A stretch of 64,000 nucleotides of DNA from UBA1756 sp045132235. Lineage in GTDB: Bacteria > Bacteroidota > Bacteroidia > Bacteroidales > WCHB1-69. Below, piece by piece: positions 26,689-34,500 of this stretch. The position numbers were made by a program, and so were the translations under genes. Under the pieces are notes generated by a model. It saw only the letters and a list, made by a program, of their open reading frames with translations, did not search any database and was not told the origin of the DNA. The stretch lies in NCBI GenBank assembly GCA_045132235.1, contig JBGURX010000006.1, positions 42,506-106,505 of the forward strand, read 5' to 3'. Each line of letters opens with the position of its first letter. Within the stretch, counting starts at the first letter, position 1.

Positions 26689-28572
26689 CTATTTGGTAGA
26701 ATGATTCAGGTAAATCAGCAAGGCGGAAAGGTCGGCGGGACTCACCCCACTGATGCGGGAGGCCTGTCCGAGGTTGAGCGGCCGGATACGGTTCAGCTTC
26801 TCGCGGGCTTCTTTCGAAAGGAAAGAAAGCGGATCATAATTGATGTCTTCCGGCAACTTCACATTCTCCAAGTTCTCCATCCGTTTGGCCAATTCCTCTT
26901 CTTTTTCGATATAAGAGGCATACTTGATGTCGGTTTCGGCCTGCAACACAAGTTGTGAATCGGCTTGCAACGCTGTAACCTTCTCGTGCAGTTCGGGAAT
27001 TTGCTGTAGCAAGGGCTCGAGGCGGATTTCCGGACGGCGCAGCAGCACCTCCAACTTCACCTTCTGCGACAGGGTGGGGGAGTTGATTTGCGAAAGGTAG
27101 TCATTGATTTCGTGCGGAGCAACGGCAGTGGTCTTCAATATCTCAACAATGCTGTTCTGCGTGGACGCTTTCCGTTGCATCGCCTCGTATCTTTCACGTG
27201 AAATCAGTCCAAGCCGGTAGCCCAGCGGGGTGAGACGGTAGTCGGCATTGTCCTGACGGAGCAGGATGCGGTACTCCGCGCGGGAGGTGAACATTCTGTA
27301 TGGGTCTTGCACGCCTTTGGTGATAAGGTCGTCAATGAGGACACCAATGTAAGCCTGACTGCGGGTGAGGATGAAAGGCTGTTCGTGGCGCAGGGAAAGC
27401 ACGGCATTGATACCGGCCATAAGTCCTTGGCAGGCGGCCTCTTCGTACCCGGTGGTGCCATTCACCTGTCCGGCCAGATAGAGGTTGGGCAGCACTCGCG
27501 ACTCGAGGGTGAAGTGCAGCTGGGTGGGGTCGAAGTAGTCGTATTCGATGGCATAGCCGGGCTTCAGCACCACGGCATCTTCCAAGCCGGGGATGTGGTG
27601 GAGGGCTTCCACCTGCACCTCTTCGGGGAGGGAGGAGGAGAAGCCATTGAGATAATATTCGTGGGTGTTGCGGCCTTCCGGCTCAAGGAAAAGCTGATGG
27701 CGGTCGCGGTCGGCGAAGCGCTCGATTTTATCCTCGATGGAGGGACAGTAGCGCGGTCCCACACCCTGTATGCGCCCTTGGAACATGGGAGACTTTTCGA
27801 AGCCGGTGCGAAGGATGTCATGAACCTCCTGACTGGTGTAGGTGATGAAGCAGGGCAACTGCTGGGGGAGGGGAGGGGTTTCGGTGAAGGAGAAGCGGGC
27901 AGGCTGTTCGTCGCCGGGCTGCGGCATCATACGGTCGAAATGGACGGAGCGGGCGTCGATACGGACGGGTGTGCCGGTTTTGAGTTTGCGGGTGGAGATG
28001 CCGGCGGCCTGCAGCTGGTCGGAGAGCTGGGGTACGGCCATTTCGCCGAGGCGGCCGCCCGAGAAGTTGACCTCGCCGATATGGATGCGGCCGTTGAGGA
28101 AGGTGCCGGCGGTGATGACGACCTTCTTGGCGGCGATGGTCTGGCCCTGCAGGGTGTTGACTCCGACCACTTCGCCGTCGCGTATCACGAGCGAGGTGAC
28201 GACATCCTGGCGGAGGGAAAGGTTTTCTTGATTTTCGAGAACGGACTTCCAGTAGAGGGTGAACTGCAGTTTGTCGCACTGGGCGCGGGGGCTCCACATG
28301 GCGGGACCCTTGGAGCTGTTGAGCATCCTGAACTGGATCATGGTGTGGTCGGTCACGATGCCGGTCATGCCGCCAAGGGCATCAATTTCGCGTACAATCT
28401 GACCTTTGGCGATGCCGCCGATAGCGGGGTTGCACGACATCTGGGCGACCAAGTAGAGGTTCATCGACACCAGCAGGGTACGCGCTCCCATCTTTGCCGC
28501 AGCCACGGCGGCCTCGCAGCCGGCATGGCCCGCACCCACCACCAAAACATCAAAAGTTGAGTCAGTTTTCAC
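26689..28572 (-). CDS. mnmG: tRNA uridine-5-carboxymethylaminomethyl enzyme MnmG (GidA)
   Basis: A 627-residue FAD enzyme that, with MnmE, modifies the wobble uridine of several tRNAs. The FAD-binding motif VVGAGHAGCEAA is at about 10-21. Family signatures include CNPAIGGIAKGQIVREIDALGG, YCPSIEDKIERFADR, and GTTGYEEAACQGLMAGINA. The start is GTG at 28572; no ATG precedes the FAD motif. The start region overlaps the palindrome TTTTCACGTGAAAA. mnmG is often near the replication origin in bacteria, which matters for the parS-like sites. Confidence 0.96.
   Translation of the reverse strand: MKTDSTFDVLVVGAGHAGCEAAVAAAKMGARTLLVSMNLYLVAQMSCNPAIGGIAKGQIVREIDALGGMTGIVTDHTMIQFRMLNSSKGPAMWSPRAQCDKLQFTLYWKSVLENQENLSLRQDVVTSLVIRDGEVVGVNTLQGQTIAAKKVVITAGTFLNGRIHIGEVNFSGGRLGEMAVPQLSDQLQAAGISTRKLKTGTPVRIDARSVHFDRMMPQPGDEQPARFSFTETPPLPQQLPCFITYTSQEVHDILRTGFEKSPMFQGRIQGVGPRYCPSIEDKIERFADRDRHQLFLEPEGRNTHEYYLNGFSSSLPEEVQVEALHHIPGLEDAVVLKPGYAIEYDYFDPTQLHFTLESRVLPNLYLAGQVNGTTGYEEAACQGLMAGINAVLSLRHEQPFILTRSQAYIGVLIDDLITKGVQDPYRMFTSRAEYRILLRQDNADYRLTPLGYRLGLISRERYEAMQRKASTQNSIVEILKTTAVAPHEINDYLSQINSPTLSQKVKLEVLLRRPEIRLEPLLQQIPELHEKVTALQADSQLVLQAETDIKYASYIEKEEELAKRMENLENVKLPEDINYDPLSFLSKEAREKLNRIRPLNLGQASRISGVSPADLSALLIYLNHSTK
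27192..27203. promoter_or_regulatory. parS-like palindrome TTTCACGTGAAA (site 2)
   Basis: A perfect 12-base palindrome identical to the central 12 bases of the ParB consensus, inside the mnmG coding region. Many chromosomal parS sites lie inside genes. Confidence 0.5.
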
Positions 28573-28579
28573 GTGAAAA
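28566..28579. promoter_or_regulatory. parS-like palindrome TTTTCACGTGAAAA (site 3)
   Basis: Same 14-base palindrome as at 25636-25649. It overlaps the GTG start codon of mnmG. Confidence 0.55.
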
Positions 28580-28599
28580 TTTATATATTTTACTGATTA

Positions 28600-29025
28600 T
28601 CAATTATTTAATAAACTATGAAAAAGATTCATGGCCATCTCTTCCTGACGGCGCATCTCGGCGGCATCCTTCTTCGACTTGTCCTTGAAACCACACAGAT
28701 GCAGCACCCCGTGGGCAATCACCCGAAGCAGCTCCTCCTCAAAAGGCACCCCAAACTGGACGGCATTCTCGCGCACCCGTTCCACACTGATATAGATGTC
28801 GCCGTTGAGCCGGTTACCCTCCACATAGTCGAACGTGATGATGTCGGTGAGCGTGTCGTGCTGAAGATACTGCAGGTTGAGCTGGAGGAGATACTCATCA
28901 TCGCAAAAGATATAGTTGACATCCCCGATCTTCTTGCCGTGGTGTTCGGCCAGACGGGAGAGCCACCGCTTGTACTGCATCTTGTGGGATAAGTGGAACG
29001 ACGTTTCAGAATGGAAAAGGATCAT
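28600..29025 (-). CDS. ybeY: Endoribonuclease YbeY
   Basis: A 141-residue YbeY, which acts in 16S rRNA 3'-end maturation and ribosome quality control. The metal-site motif is HGVLHLCGFKD at 105-115: the first two histidines (105, 109) are present, but the position of the third is Asp115. DIITFDYVEGNRLNGDIYIS is the typical upstream stretch. The start MILFHSETSF at 29025 is chosen because a TAnnTTTG element covers the earlier ATG at 29043. It lies 27 bases upstream of mnmG, in the same direction. Confidence 0.9.
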   Translation of the reverse strand: MILFHSETSFHLSHKMQYKRWLSRLAEHHGKKIGDVNYIFCDDEYLLQLNLQYLQHDTLTDIITFDYVEGNRLNGDIYISVERVRENAVQFGVPFEEELLRVIAHGVLHLCGFKDKSKKDAAEMRRQEEMAMNLFHSLLNN

Positions 29026-29040
29026 AAGAAAAAATTTCGG

Positions 29041-29048
29041 CAAAAATA
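29041..29048 (-). promoter_or_regulatory. -7 promoter element of ybeY
   Basis: Minus-strand TATTTTTG, 15 bases before ATG 29025. It likely drives ybeY and mnmG. Confidence 0.55.
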
Positions 29049-29094
29049 CAGAAAAAAGAGGAAGTGGGGCGGAAGGGAAATCAAAAAATTAGCG

Positions 29095-29102
29095 TATTTT
29101 TG
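29095..29102 (+). promoter_or_regulatory. -7 promoter element of tRNA-Arg
   Basis: TATTTTTG matches TAnnTTTG and ends 12 bases before the tRNA-Arg 5' end. Confidence 0.6.
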
Positions 29103-29114
29103 CAGCCCGAAAAT

Positions 29115-29186
29115 GGCCTTGTAGTTCAATGGATAGAACGAAAGTTTCCTAAACTTTAAATTCGGGTTCGATTCCCGGCGGGGCTA
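29115..29186 (+). tRNA. tRNA-Arg (anticodon CCT)
   Basis: A full cloverleaf. Acceptor 29115-29121 pairs with 29179-29185, the D arm begins TAGTTC, the anticodon stem AAAGT/ACTTT encloses loop TTCCTAA with CCT, and the T loop is TTCGATT. No CCA is encoded. The acceptor has three G-U pairs, including the first pair. A T-rich run follows at once and likely ends transcription. Confidence 0.9.
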
Positions 29187-29197
29187 CTTCTTTTTTT

Positions 29198-29719
29198 TCA
29201 AAGGGCTTTCCAACCCGCAGCCTGCAACTTTTCCACCAATTCATTCAACAGCAGATTCTCACCTTTGACCACAAGATGTGCGCGCCCATAGTAGTTTTCC
29301 CTTTCTGCCAAAGTAGTTTGCACGTACTGCAAAAGCTCTTCTTCGCTCTTTCCAACCGTCAGCGGCCGCTCCTTGTGCGAATCCCTCAGCCGAATAAACA
29401 GTGACTGGGGCGATAACTTGACATAAACCACAAAAGCCTTCTCCAACATTTCATCCATATTATGAAAGAAACAGGGCGTACCTCCTCCGGTGGCAATCAC
29501 GGCCCGTTGTTCTTTCAGCAGCTCGCGCAACGCCGACTGCTCGCAAATGCGGAACGCTTCTTCCCCGTATTTCTCAAAAAAATCCGGAATCGAGAGGTGA
29601 TATTTCCGTTCAATGAAGGTGTCGGTGTCGAAAAACTGCCACTTCAGCCTCGATGCCAATCGCCTGCCCACCGTGCTTTTCCCTGCACCGGCAAAACCAA
29701 CTATGATGATTTTATCCAT
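29198..29719 (-). CDS. aroK: Shikimate kinase
   Basis: A 173-residue P-loop kinase that phosphorylates shikimate with ATP in the chorismate (aromatic amino acid) pathway. Walker A GFAGAGKST is at about 8-16, the shikimate-binding DTDTFIERK follows near 32-40, GGGTP (about 77-81) gives the substrate glycine triad, and RERPL-like KERPLTVG forms the lid region. Length is normal. It lies between tRNA-Arg (convergent) and tRNA-Cys. Confidence 0.95.
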   Translation of the reverse strand: MDKIIIVGFAGAGKSTVGRRLASRLKWQFFDTDTFIERKYHLSIPDFFEKYGEEAFRICEQSALRELLKEQRAVIATGGGTPCFFHNMDEMLEKAFVVYVKLSPQSLFIRLRDSHKERPLTVGKSEEELLQYVQTTLAERENYYGRAHLVVKGENLLLNELVEKLQAAGWKAL

Positions 29720-29763
29720 AAAATAAAAAAACCTATTGCATTGACATACAACAGGTTTTGTTG

Positions 29764-29834
29764 AGGTCGCGAGCGGAGTCGCACCGCTTTAGCAGGTTTT
29801 GCAGACCTGTGCCTGACTGTTCGGCCACACGACC
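29764..29834 (-). tRNA. tRNA-Cys (anticodon GCA)
   Basis: Acceptor stem GGTCGTG pairs with CGCGACC, anticodon stem CAGGT/ACCTG encloses loop CTGCAAA with GCA, discriminator base is T (U73, as expected for Cys). No CCA is encoded. It lies just upstream of aroK on the same strand. Confidence 0.95.
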
Positions 29835-29846
29835 TGAATGAGGCTG

Positions 29847-29854
29847 CAAAAATA
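29847..29854 (-). promoter_or_regulatory. -7 promoter element of tRNA-Cys
   Basis: Minus-strand TATTTTTG, 12 bases before the tRNA-Cys 5' end; it may also serve aroK. Confidence 0.6.
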
Positions 29855-29925
29855 CAAAAAATTTCAATTCCCCCTTCTTTTCAAAAAAATTTTTTTCCAA
29901 ACCCCTTTCTATCATAAAAAAATTG

Positions 29926-29933
29926 TACTTTTG
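29926..29933 (+). promoter_or_regulatory. -7 promoter element of the cysteine-rich lipoprotein gene
   Basis: TACTTTTG matches TAnnTTTG and lies 25 bases before ATG 29959, which excludes the in-frame start at 29923. Confidence 0.6.
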
Positions 29934-29958
29934 CACCCTGAATTCAAACAACAAAAAA

Positions 29959-30459
29959 ATGAAGAAATTATTCTTAATGCTGACGGCTTGCTGCTTGATT
30001 TTCGCAAGCTGCAACAACCCGAAAAACGAAGAGGCCACTCAGGAAAACGAACAGCAAACCGAGCAGACCTGCGAGAAGAAAGATTGCTGCAAGGACAAGC
30101 ACGAATGCTGCAAGAAAATGATGGAAGACTGGAACAACTTCGACAATCTCACCGCCGAAGAACAGGCCAACCTCATTGAAAAAAAAGGTGGTTTCATCAC
30201 CGAAATCCTCTCAAAGGTCAATTTGGACGAAATCGAATGCCCCAACGCCAAGCAGGCTGTGAAAGAGTTCCAGACCAAGTGGGAAGGCTTTGCAAAAGCT
30301 GACCAGAAAACCAAGAAGGCTCTCATTGACGAGTTCGACAACGCCCATTGGAAACACGCTGTGATGCCCGAAAAATGCTGCAAGGGTGAAAAAGAGGGTT
30401 GCTGCGAGAAGAAAGAAGGTTGCTGCGACAAAAAAGAAGGCTGCTGCGATAAAAAATAA
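29959..30459 (+). CDS. Cysteine-rich lipoprotein with C-terminal EGCC(E/D)KK heptad repeats
   Basis: A 166-residue lipoprotein of unknown function. Signal peptide and lipobox IFASC put the lipid Cys at 18. The mature part has 14 further cysteines: a first cluster of one single and two Cys-Cys pairs (38-51, with His48), a lone Cys in the middle, then four Cys-Cys pairs at the C-terminus, the last three in exact seven-residue repeats EGCCEKK/EGCCDKK/EGCCDKK. The middle (about 56-140) is helical and contains no cluster. The cysteine pairs with lysine and acid residues suggest metal binding or a redox buffer at the cell surface or periplasm; this is inference. Own promoter element upstream. Confidence 0.75.
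   Translation: MKKLFLMLTACCLIFASCNNPKNEEATQENEQQTEQTCEKKDCCKDKHECCKKMMEDWNNFDNLTAEEQANLIEKKGGFITEILSKVNLDEIECPNAKQAVKEFQTKWEGFAKADQKTKKALIDEFDNAHWKHAVMPEKCCKGEKEGCCEKKEGCCDKKEGCCDKK
30394..30456 (+). repeat. Three 21-base tandem repeats coding for EGCC(E/D)KK
   Basis: Units at 30394-30414, 30415-30435 and 30436-30456 code for the three heptads; they differ only at a few positions, mostly silent. The stop codon follows directly. Confidence 0.85.
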
Positions 30460-30492
30460 TTTTCATAATACCGGGTTGCCCGTCAACCCCAT

Positions 30493-30565
<73 letters not shown>

Positions 30566-30587
30566 CTCTTTTTTTTAAAAGGTTTTC

Positions 30588-31358
30588 ATGGAAGATCCCC
30601 GCACAGAAGCTTTCAAACGCCTGCTCGACATCATGGACGAGTTGCGCCTGAAGTGCCCGTGGGACAAGAAACAAACATTTGAAACCCTGCGTTGCCTCAC
30701 CATTGAGGAGACCTACGAGCTCACCGACGCCATTCTGGAAAACAAACCCGACGACATGCGCGGCGAGCTGGGCGACCTGATGCTTCACCTTGTCTTTTAT
30801 TCCAAAATCGCAGATGAACAGCATCTTTTCAACATCACCGATGTGCTCAACGGCATCTGCGAGAAGCTGATCCGGCGGCATCCCCACATTTTCAGCACCA
30901 CCCACGTGGAAAATGCGGAAGATGTGAAGGTGAATTGGGAGAAAATCAAGCTGAAAGAAGGCAACAGATCGGTGTTGGGCGGCGTGCCACAGTCGCTGCC
31001 GGCCATGGTGAAGGCTTACCGCATACAGGACAAAGCCCACGGCGTGGGTTTCGACTGGGACGACCCGAACCAAGTGTGGGACAAGGTAGAAGAGGAGATG
31101 GAAGAGTTCAAGGCGGAGATGAACAAAGACTCTGAAAAGAAGGAAGAAGAGTTTGGAGATCTGATGTTCGCCCTTATCAACTACGCCCGCCACAACGGCA
31201 TCCATCCGGAAGATGCCTTGGAGAAGACCAACAAGAAATTCATCCGTAGATTCAAATACATTGAGGAAAGTGCCCGCGCACAGGGCCGCTCCATCGCCGA
31301 ACTGAACCTTGACGAGATGGAAGAACTTTGGCAGAAAGCCAAAACATTGGATACATAA
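30588..31358 (+). CDS. mazG: Nucleoside triphosphate pyrophosphohydrolase MazG
   Basis: A 256-residue tandem MazG protein that hydrolyses (d)NTPs to monophosphates and pyrophosphate, cleaning damaged nucleotides or lowering alarmone-linked pools. The first domain has the ExxE...ExxD metal pattern in EETYEL and GELGDLMLH; the second has EEEMEEF and EEFGDLMFALINYARH. The linker KINWEKIK-type VNWEKIKLKE and GVPQSLPAMVKAYRIQDKA are typical. It starts right after tRNA-Thr, and a PorE-like gene follows 24 bases downstream. Confidence 0.95.
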   Translation: MEDPRTEAFKRLLDIMDELRLKCPWDKKQTFETLRCLTIEETYELTDAILENKPDDMRGELGDLMLHLVFYSKIADEQHLFNITDVLNGICEKLIRRHPHIFSTTHVENAEDVKVNWEKIKLKEGNRSVLGGVPQSLPAMVKAYRIQDKAHGVGFDWDDPNQVWDKVEEEMEEFKAEMNKDSEKKEEEFGDLMFALINYARHNGIHPEDALEKTNKKFIRRFKYIEESARAQGRSIAELNLDEMEELWQKAKTLDT

Positions 31359-31382
31359 CCAACAGACATCTTTTCTTAAAAA

Positions 31383-33347
31383 ATGAAAATAATTTCTCCT
31401 CTTTCTATAAAAAAAATCGGCAAAATTCTGTCGATTTTTGTGTTTTTCACTCTGCTTTCTTTCGTGGGAAATGCACAGCAAGATGCTAATCCTAAAGTAG
31501 TTGATCTTTGTAAAAAAGCCAAACATGAGATTAACTCACGGAACTTCAACAAGGCACAAAGCTATCTTAAAAAAGCTAAAAAAATAGACTCCACATTTGC
31601 GGATATTTATATTATTGAAGGAGACATTTACAATTTTTCACTGGAATCGAAAAAGGCCGTGGCGTGCTACAACAAAGCCATCCGTCTGGCGGTGAATCCC
31701 AAACCTATTTTGTTCTACATTACCGCCAACGAAGAGTGGAAGGCCGCCCTGTACGAAGATGCGATGCACCATTTTGAAAAGTATCTTGAGCTGACACTTC
31801 CCAACGAACCATTGCAAAAAGAGACAAAATTTGCCATTGAAAATTGCAAATTCGCCATTTTAGCCTTGAAAGACCCCGTGAATTTCGCTCCCATCAATAT
31901 GGGTCCCAACATCAATTCTGAATACGATGAGTATTTGCCGGCACTGACTGCTGATGAAGAGGAAATTATATATACCGTCCGCCGTCCCAGCGATAAAAAT
32001 ACGGTTTGCATTTTTTGTTTGGCAGAGGAAGATTTTTATGGCAGTTTGAGGGAAGACGGAGACTGGCAGCCCCGCTACAAACTTCCCTATCCCATCAACA
32101 CAGGCTATAACGAAGGAGCCCATTGCATCTCACCCGATGGAAAATATCTTTTTTACACCATCTGCGATGTAAAGGAAACAGGTACAGGCAGTTGTGATTT
32201 ATACTGGTCCAAACGCATCGGCAACCGCTGGTCGCGCCCGCAAAATTTTGACAAACCTGTCAATTCCACAAATTGGGAATCACAGCCCAATATTGCCCCT
32301 GATGGCAAAACCATTATTTTTGTTTCCAATCGACCGGGCGGCTATGGCGGAATGGATCTGTGGAAAACCGAAATGATTGAAGAAGGTGTGTTCACCGTAC
32401 CCGAAAATCTGGGACCCGCCATCAACACTGAAAGAGACGAAGCGGCACCCTTCATCCATGCAGACGGCAGGACACTTTATTTTGCCTCAAACGGCCATTT
32501 AGGAATGGGCGGATTCGACATTTTCTTCTCCACCCTTACCGACACGGGATGGACAGAACCTAAAAATCTCGGCTATCCCATCAATACCGAAAACGATGAA
32601 ATCAACTTCTTTATCAACGCTTTAGGCACCACCGCTTACTTTTCTTCAGATGTTGAGGGCGGATATGGTGGACAAGACCTTTACTACTTCACTCCCCTTG
32701 ATGAGCGCCTTCGTCCCACACCTGTTACCTATATCAAAGGAAAAGTTTACGATGAAGTTACCCACCAGCCGCTCAAAGCATCTATAGAACTGATTGATTT
32801 GGCCGACAGTACGGTCATCACCTCCACCTTCTCGGATCCTACCACCGGCGAGTTTTTGGCCTGTATTCGCACCGGTTCCAATATCGGCATGAGTGTGTCG
32901 CATCCCTATTATCCTTTTTATTCTGAAAACTTCCAATTGGAGAAAAAATACACTGAGCTCGAACCTTACCGCAAAGACATCCCGTTGCGCCGTCCTGAAG
33001 TGGGTGAAACCTTCGTTTTACGCAACGTTTTCTTCGATTTCGACCGTCCCACGCTCAAAAAGGAGTCTTTTATCGAGCTGGATAAATTGGCCGAGTATAT
33101 GAAACAAAATGGCAGTATTAAGATTGAAATCGGCGGCCATACTGATAACATCGGCAGCGATGAATACAACAAAGATCTTTCTTTAAGAAGAGCTGAGGCC
33201 GTTTATTATTATCTGATTTCAAAAGGAATAGATGAAAAAAGGATGAGTTATAAAGGCTATGGAGAAAGCCAGCCCATCGCCACCAATGAGACTGAAGAGG
33301 GAAGAGCTTTGAACCGCCGGACGGAGTTTAAGATTGTGGGATTTTAG
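31383..33347 (+). CDS. PorE-like T9SS protein: TPR, WD40-like repeats, carboxypeptidase-like domain and OmpA domain
   Basis: A 654-residue outer-membrane-associated protein. Order: signal peptide (about 1-31, ending VGNAQ), TPR helices (about 40-150), four to five PD40/WD40-like beta-propeller blades (about 170-440; ALTADEEEIIYTV, CISPDGKYLFYT, NIAPDGKTIIFVSNRPGGYGG, FIHADGRTLYFASNG), a carboxypeptidase-regulatory-like fold (about 450-530), and a C-terminal OmpA peptidoglycan-binding domain (about 545-654; NVFFDFDRPTLKKES, IGGHTDNIGSDEYNKDLS). This architecture matches PorE, which ties the T9SS to peptidoglycan. Similar OmpA proteins outside the T9SS exist, so the assignment is by architecture. 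Confidence 0.82.
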   Translation: MKIISPLSIKKIGKILSIFVFFTLLSFVGNAQQDANPKVVDLCKKAKHEINSRNFNKAQSYLKKAKKIDSTFADIYIIEGDIYNFSLESKKAVACYNKAIRLAVNPKPILFYITANEEWKAALYEDAMHHFEKYLELTLPNEPLQKETKFAIENCKFAILALKDPVNFAPINMGPNINSEYDEYLPALTADEEEIIYTVRRPSDKNTVCIFCLAEEDFYGSLREDGDWQPRYKLPYPINTGYNEGAHCISPDGKYLFYTICDVKETGTGSCDLYWSKRIGNRWSRPQNFDKPVNSTNWESQPNIAPDGKTIIFVSNRPGGYGGMDLWKTEMIEEGVFTVPENLGPAINTERDEAAPFIHADGRTLYFASNGHLGMGGFDIFFSTLTDTGWTEPKNLGYPINTENDEINFFINALGTTAYFSSDVEGGYGGQDLYYFTPLDERLRPTPVTYIKGKVYDEVTHQPLKASIELIDLADSTVITSTFSDPTTGEFLACIRTGSNIGMSVSHPYYPFYSENFQLEKKYTELEPYRKDIPLRRPEVGETFVLRNVFFDFDRPTLKKESFIELDKLAEYMKQNGSIKIEIGGHTDNIGSDEYNKDLSLRRAEAVYYYLISKGIDEKRMSYKGYGESQPIATNETEEGRALNRRTEFKIVGF

Positions 33348-33392
33348 GGGAGAGTTGAAAATTGAAAATTGAGAGTGAAAGAGTGAAAAGTA

Positions 33393-33414
33393 GAAACGGT
33401 GCATGCACCGTTTC
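33393..33414. repeat. 22-base perfect palindrome in a convergent intergenic gap
   Basis: Half-site GAAACGGTGCA followed by its exact reverse complement. It lies between the PorE-like gene and the convergent small membrane gene, next to a short GTTGAAAATTGAAAATTGAG-type simple repeat (33354-33372) and a partial copy of one arm (ACCGTTTC, about 33424-33431). It may be a bidirectional terminator or a member of the dispersed intergenic palindromes common in Bacteroidota genomes. No good T-run follows. Confidence 0.6.
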
Positions 33415-33460
33415 ATCAATTGTACCGTTTCTATAATTATTGTTCAGAAAATTAAATAGA

Positions 33461-33679
33461 TCAATTTTCCGTTTTATTGCGGGCGTTGGAGATGAAATCG
33501 CCGGAGATCCAGCCAACCACAAGTCCCCACAGAACGACGAGACCTAAATTGTTTTTATAAATCTGCGGTTGGTTCTTGCCGGAAACCCACCAGTACAAAA
33601 CAGCCAAGATGATGAAAAGCACGCAGCCTGCAATATGGAACTTGTTGAAGTTTTTCTGAAAAAATTCTTTACTGGTCAT
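33461..33679 (-). CDS. Small two-helix membrane protein
   Basis: A 72-residue hypothetical protein with two membrane segments (about 15-33, AGCVLFIILAVLYWWVSG, and about 45-62, LGLVVLWGLVVGWISGDF). No family recognised. Its start overlaps the end of the upstream gene by 11 bases on the same strand, which supports that it is real and co-translated. Confidence 0.6.
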   Translation of the reverse strand: MTSKEFFQKNFNKFHIAGCVLFIILAVLYWWVSGKNQPQIYKNNLGLVVLWGLVVGWISGDFISNARNKTEN

Positions 33680-34454
33680 CTTCCTCTAATGCCTTAAAAT
33701 ATTGATACTCATAATATTTAGTACGCACTTCATCCACAATTTTCTCCCTTGACCAACGGATAAGATCGTAGTAGCTGAAGTGACAATACATCATAAAATC
33801 CAGCAATTCAGGTTCTTGCAAACCCGTGATTTCTGAAATCAAATCCCTGTTGTATTTCAGCGGAACCTGCTGCACCTCTTCGCCATATCCCTCCATCTCA
33901 TAATAAAGGCGTTTCATTTTTTCTTTTTTATTAAAGGTGGAGTACAACCAAGTGATTGGACTTGCCAACTTGGTGTTTTTCAACACATTGGGAGCCTCCT
34001 CCGTATAAGTGGCATTTTGACGCTGTTCTTTTGAAAGATGCACATCATCCAAGTTCTTATAGGAGTCTGGAAGCTTGGCAGATGCCACATCGCGCTTAAA
34101 TCCCTCGTAGGTGGGATTGAGTCCATAGCAGGTGAAATTGGGCAGCATGAAAGCTTTATGATAGAGAATGATATCCTTTCTTCCACGTGAAAAATCGCGG
34201 CTGTCGATCACCTCCAGCGACTGGGAGTAACCGGCGTGCGACACCACCAGTGAATCGTGCAGCGACACCGTAACTTGGTAATTTCCCCTGTCGTCGCAAA
34301 ACACATACTCTCCAGTACAAATATTATGCACCTGACTTCCCACGATGGGCACAATTCCAGACGCGTTATAGACAGTGCCAGACAATTTTTTAGTCTGTGC
34401 ACCAGCTACGCCAAAAAGCAGCAGCATCGTCAGCAAAAGCGTCCATTTTTTCAT
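33669..34454 (-). CDS. Secreted protein with carboxypeptidase-regulatory-like domain
   Basis: A 261-residue envelope protein. Signal peptide (about 1-19, ending GVAGAQ), then a carboxypeptidase-D regulatory-like beta-sandwich (about 22-97: KKLSGTVYNASGIVPIVGSQV, CDDRGNYQVTVSLHDSLVVSHAGY), then a charged helical region of unknown function ending in YYEYQYFKALEEDDQ. Such domains usually serve as modules in outer-membrane systems. A TAnnTTTG element ends only four bases before the ATG. A parS-like half-good palindrome (34181-34192) lies inside the gene. Confidence 0.75.
   Translation of the reverse strand: MKKWTLLLTMLLLFGVAGAQTKKLSGTVYNASGIVPIVGSQVHNICTGEYVFCDDRGNYQVTVSLHDSLVVSHAGYSQSLEVIDSRDFSRGRKDIILYHKAFMLPNFTCYGLNPTYEGFKRDVASAKLPDSYKNLDDVHLSKEQRQNATYTEEAPNVLKNTKLASPITWLYSTFNKKEKMKRLYYEMEGYGEEVQQVPLKYNRDLISEITGLQEPELLDFMMYCHFSYYDLIRWSREKIVDEVRTKYYEYQYFKALEEDDQ
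34181..34192. promoter_or_regulatory. Weaker parS-like site TTCCACGTGAAA (site 4)
   Basis: Differs by one base from the TTTCACGTGAAA core; the TTCC form also occurs in known parS variants. It is intragenic and 0.3 kb from the candidate origin region. Confidence 0.35.
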
Positions 34455-34458
34455 CGTG

Positions 34459-34466
34459 CAAAAGTA
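34459..34466 (-). promoter_or_regulatory. -7 promoter element just before the 34454 start codon
   Basis: Minus-strand TACTTTTG matches TAnnTTTG. It ends four bases before the ATG, so the mRNA would be leaderless or nearly so. Confidence 0.5.
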
Positions 34467-34500
34467 AGCAAATTCTGTGGTTATATTTTAATACATCTAT

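Noticed and set aside
27307..28560. Long plus-strand open frame (over 400 codons) opposite mnmG
   Set aside because: It is antisense to a clear MnmG, has low-complexity composition (Gly, Glu, His, Val) and matches no family. Similar long frames opposite the PLP enzyme (60160-61899), the giant T9SS cargo (6734-7861) and the FecCD gene (35252-36094) are rejected for the same reason.
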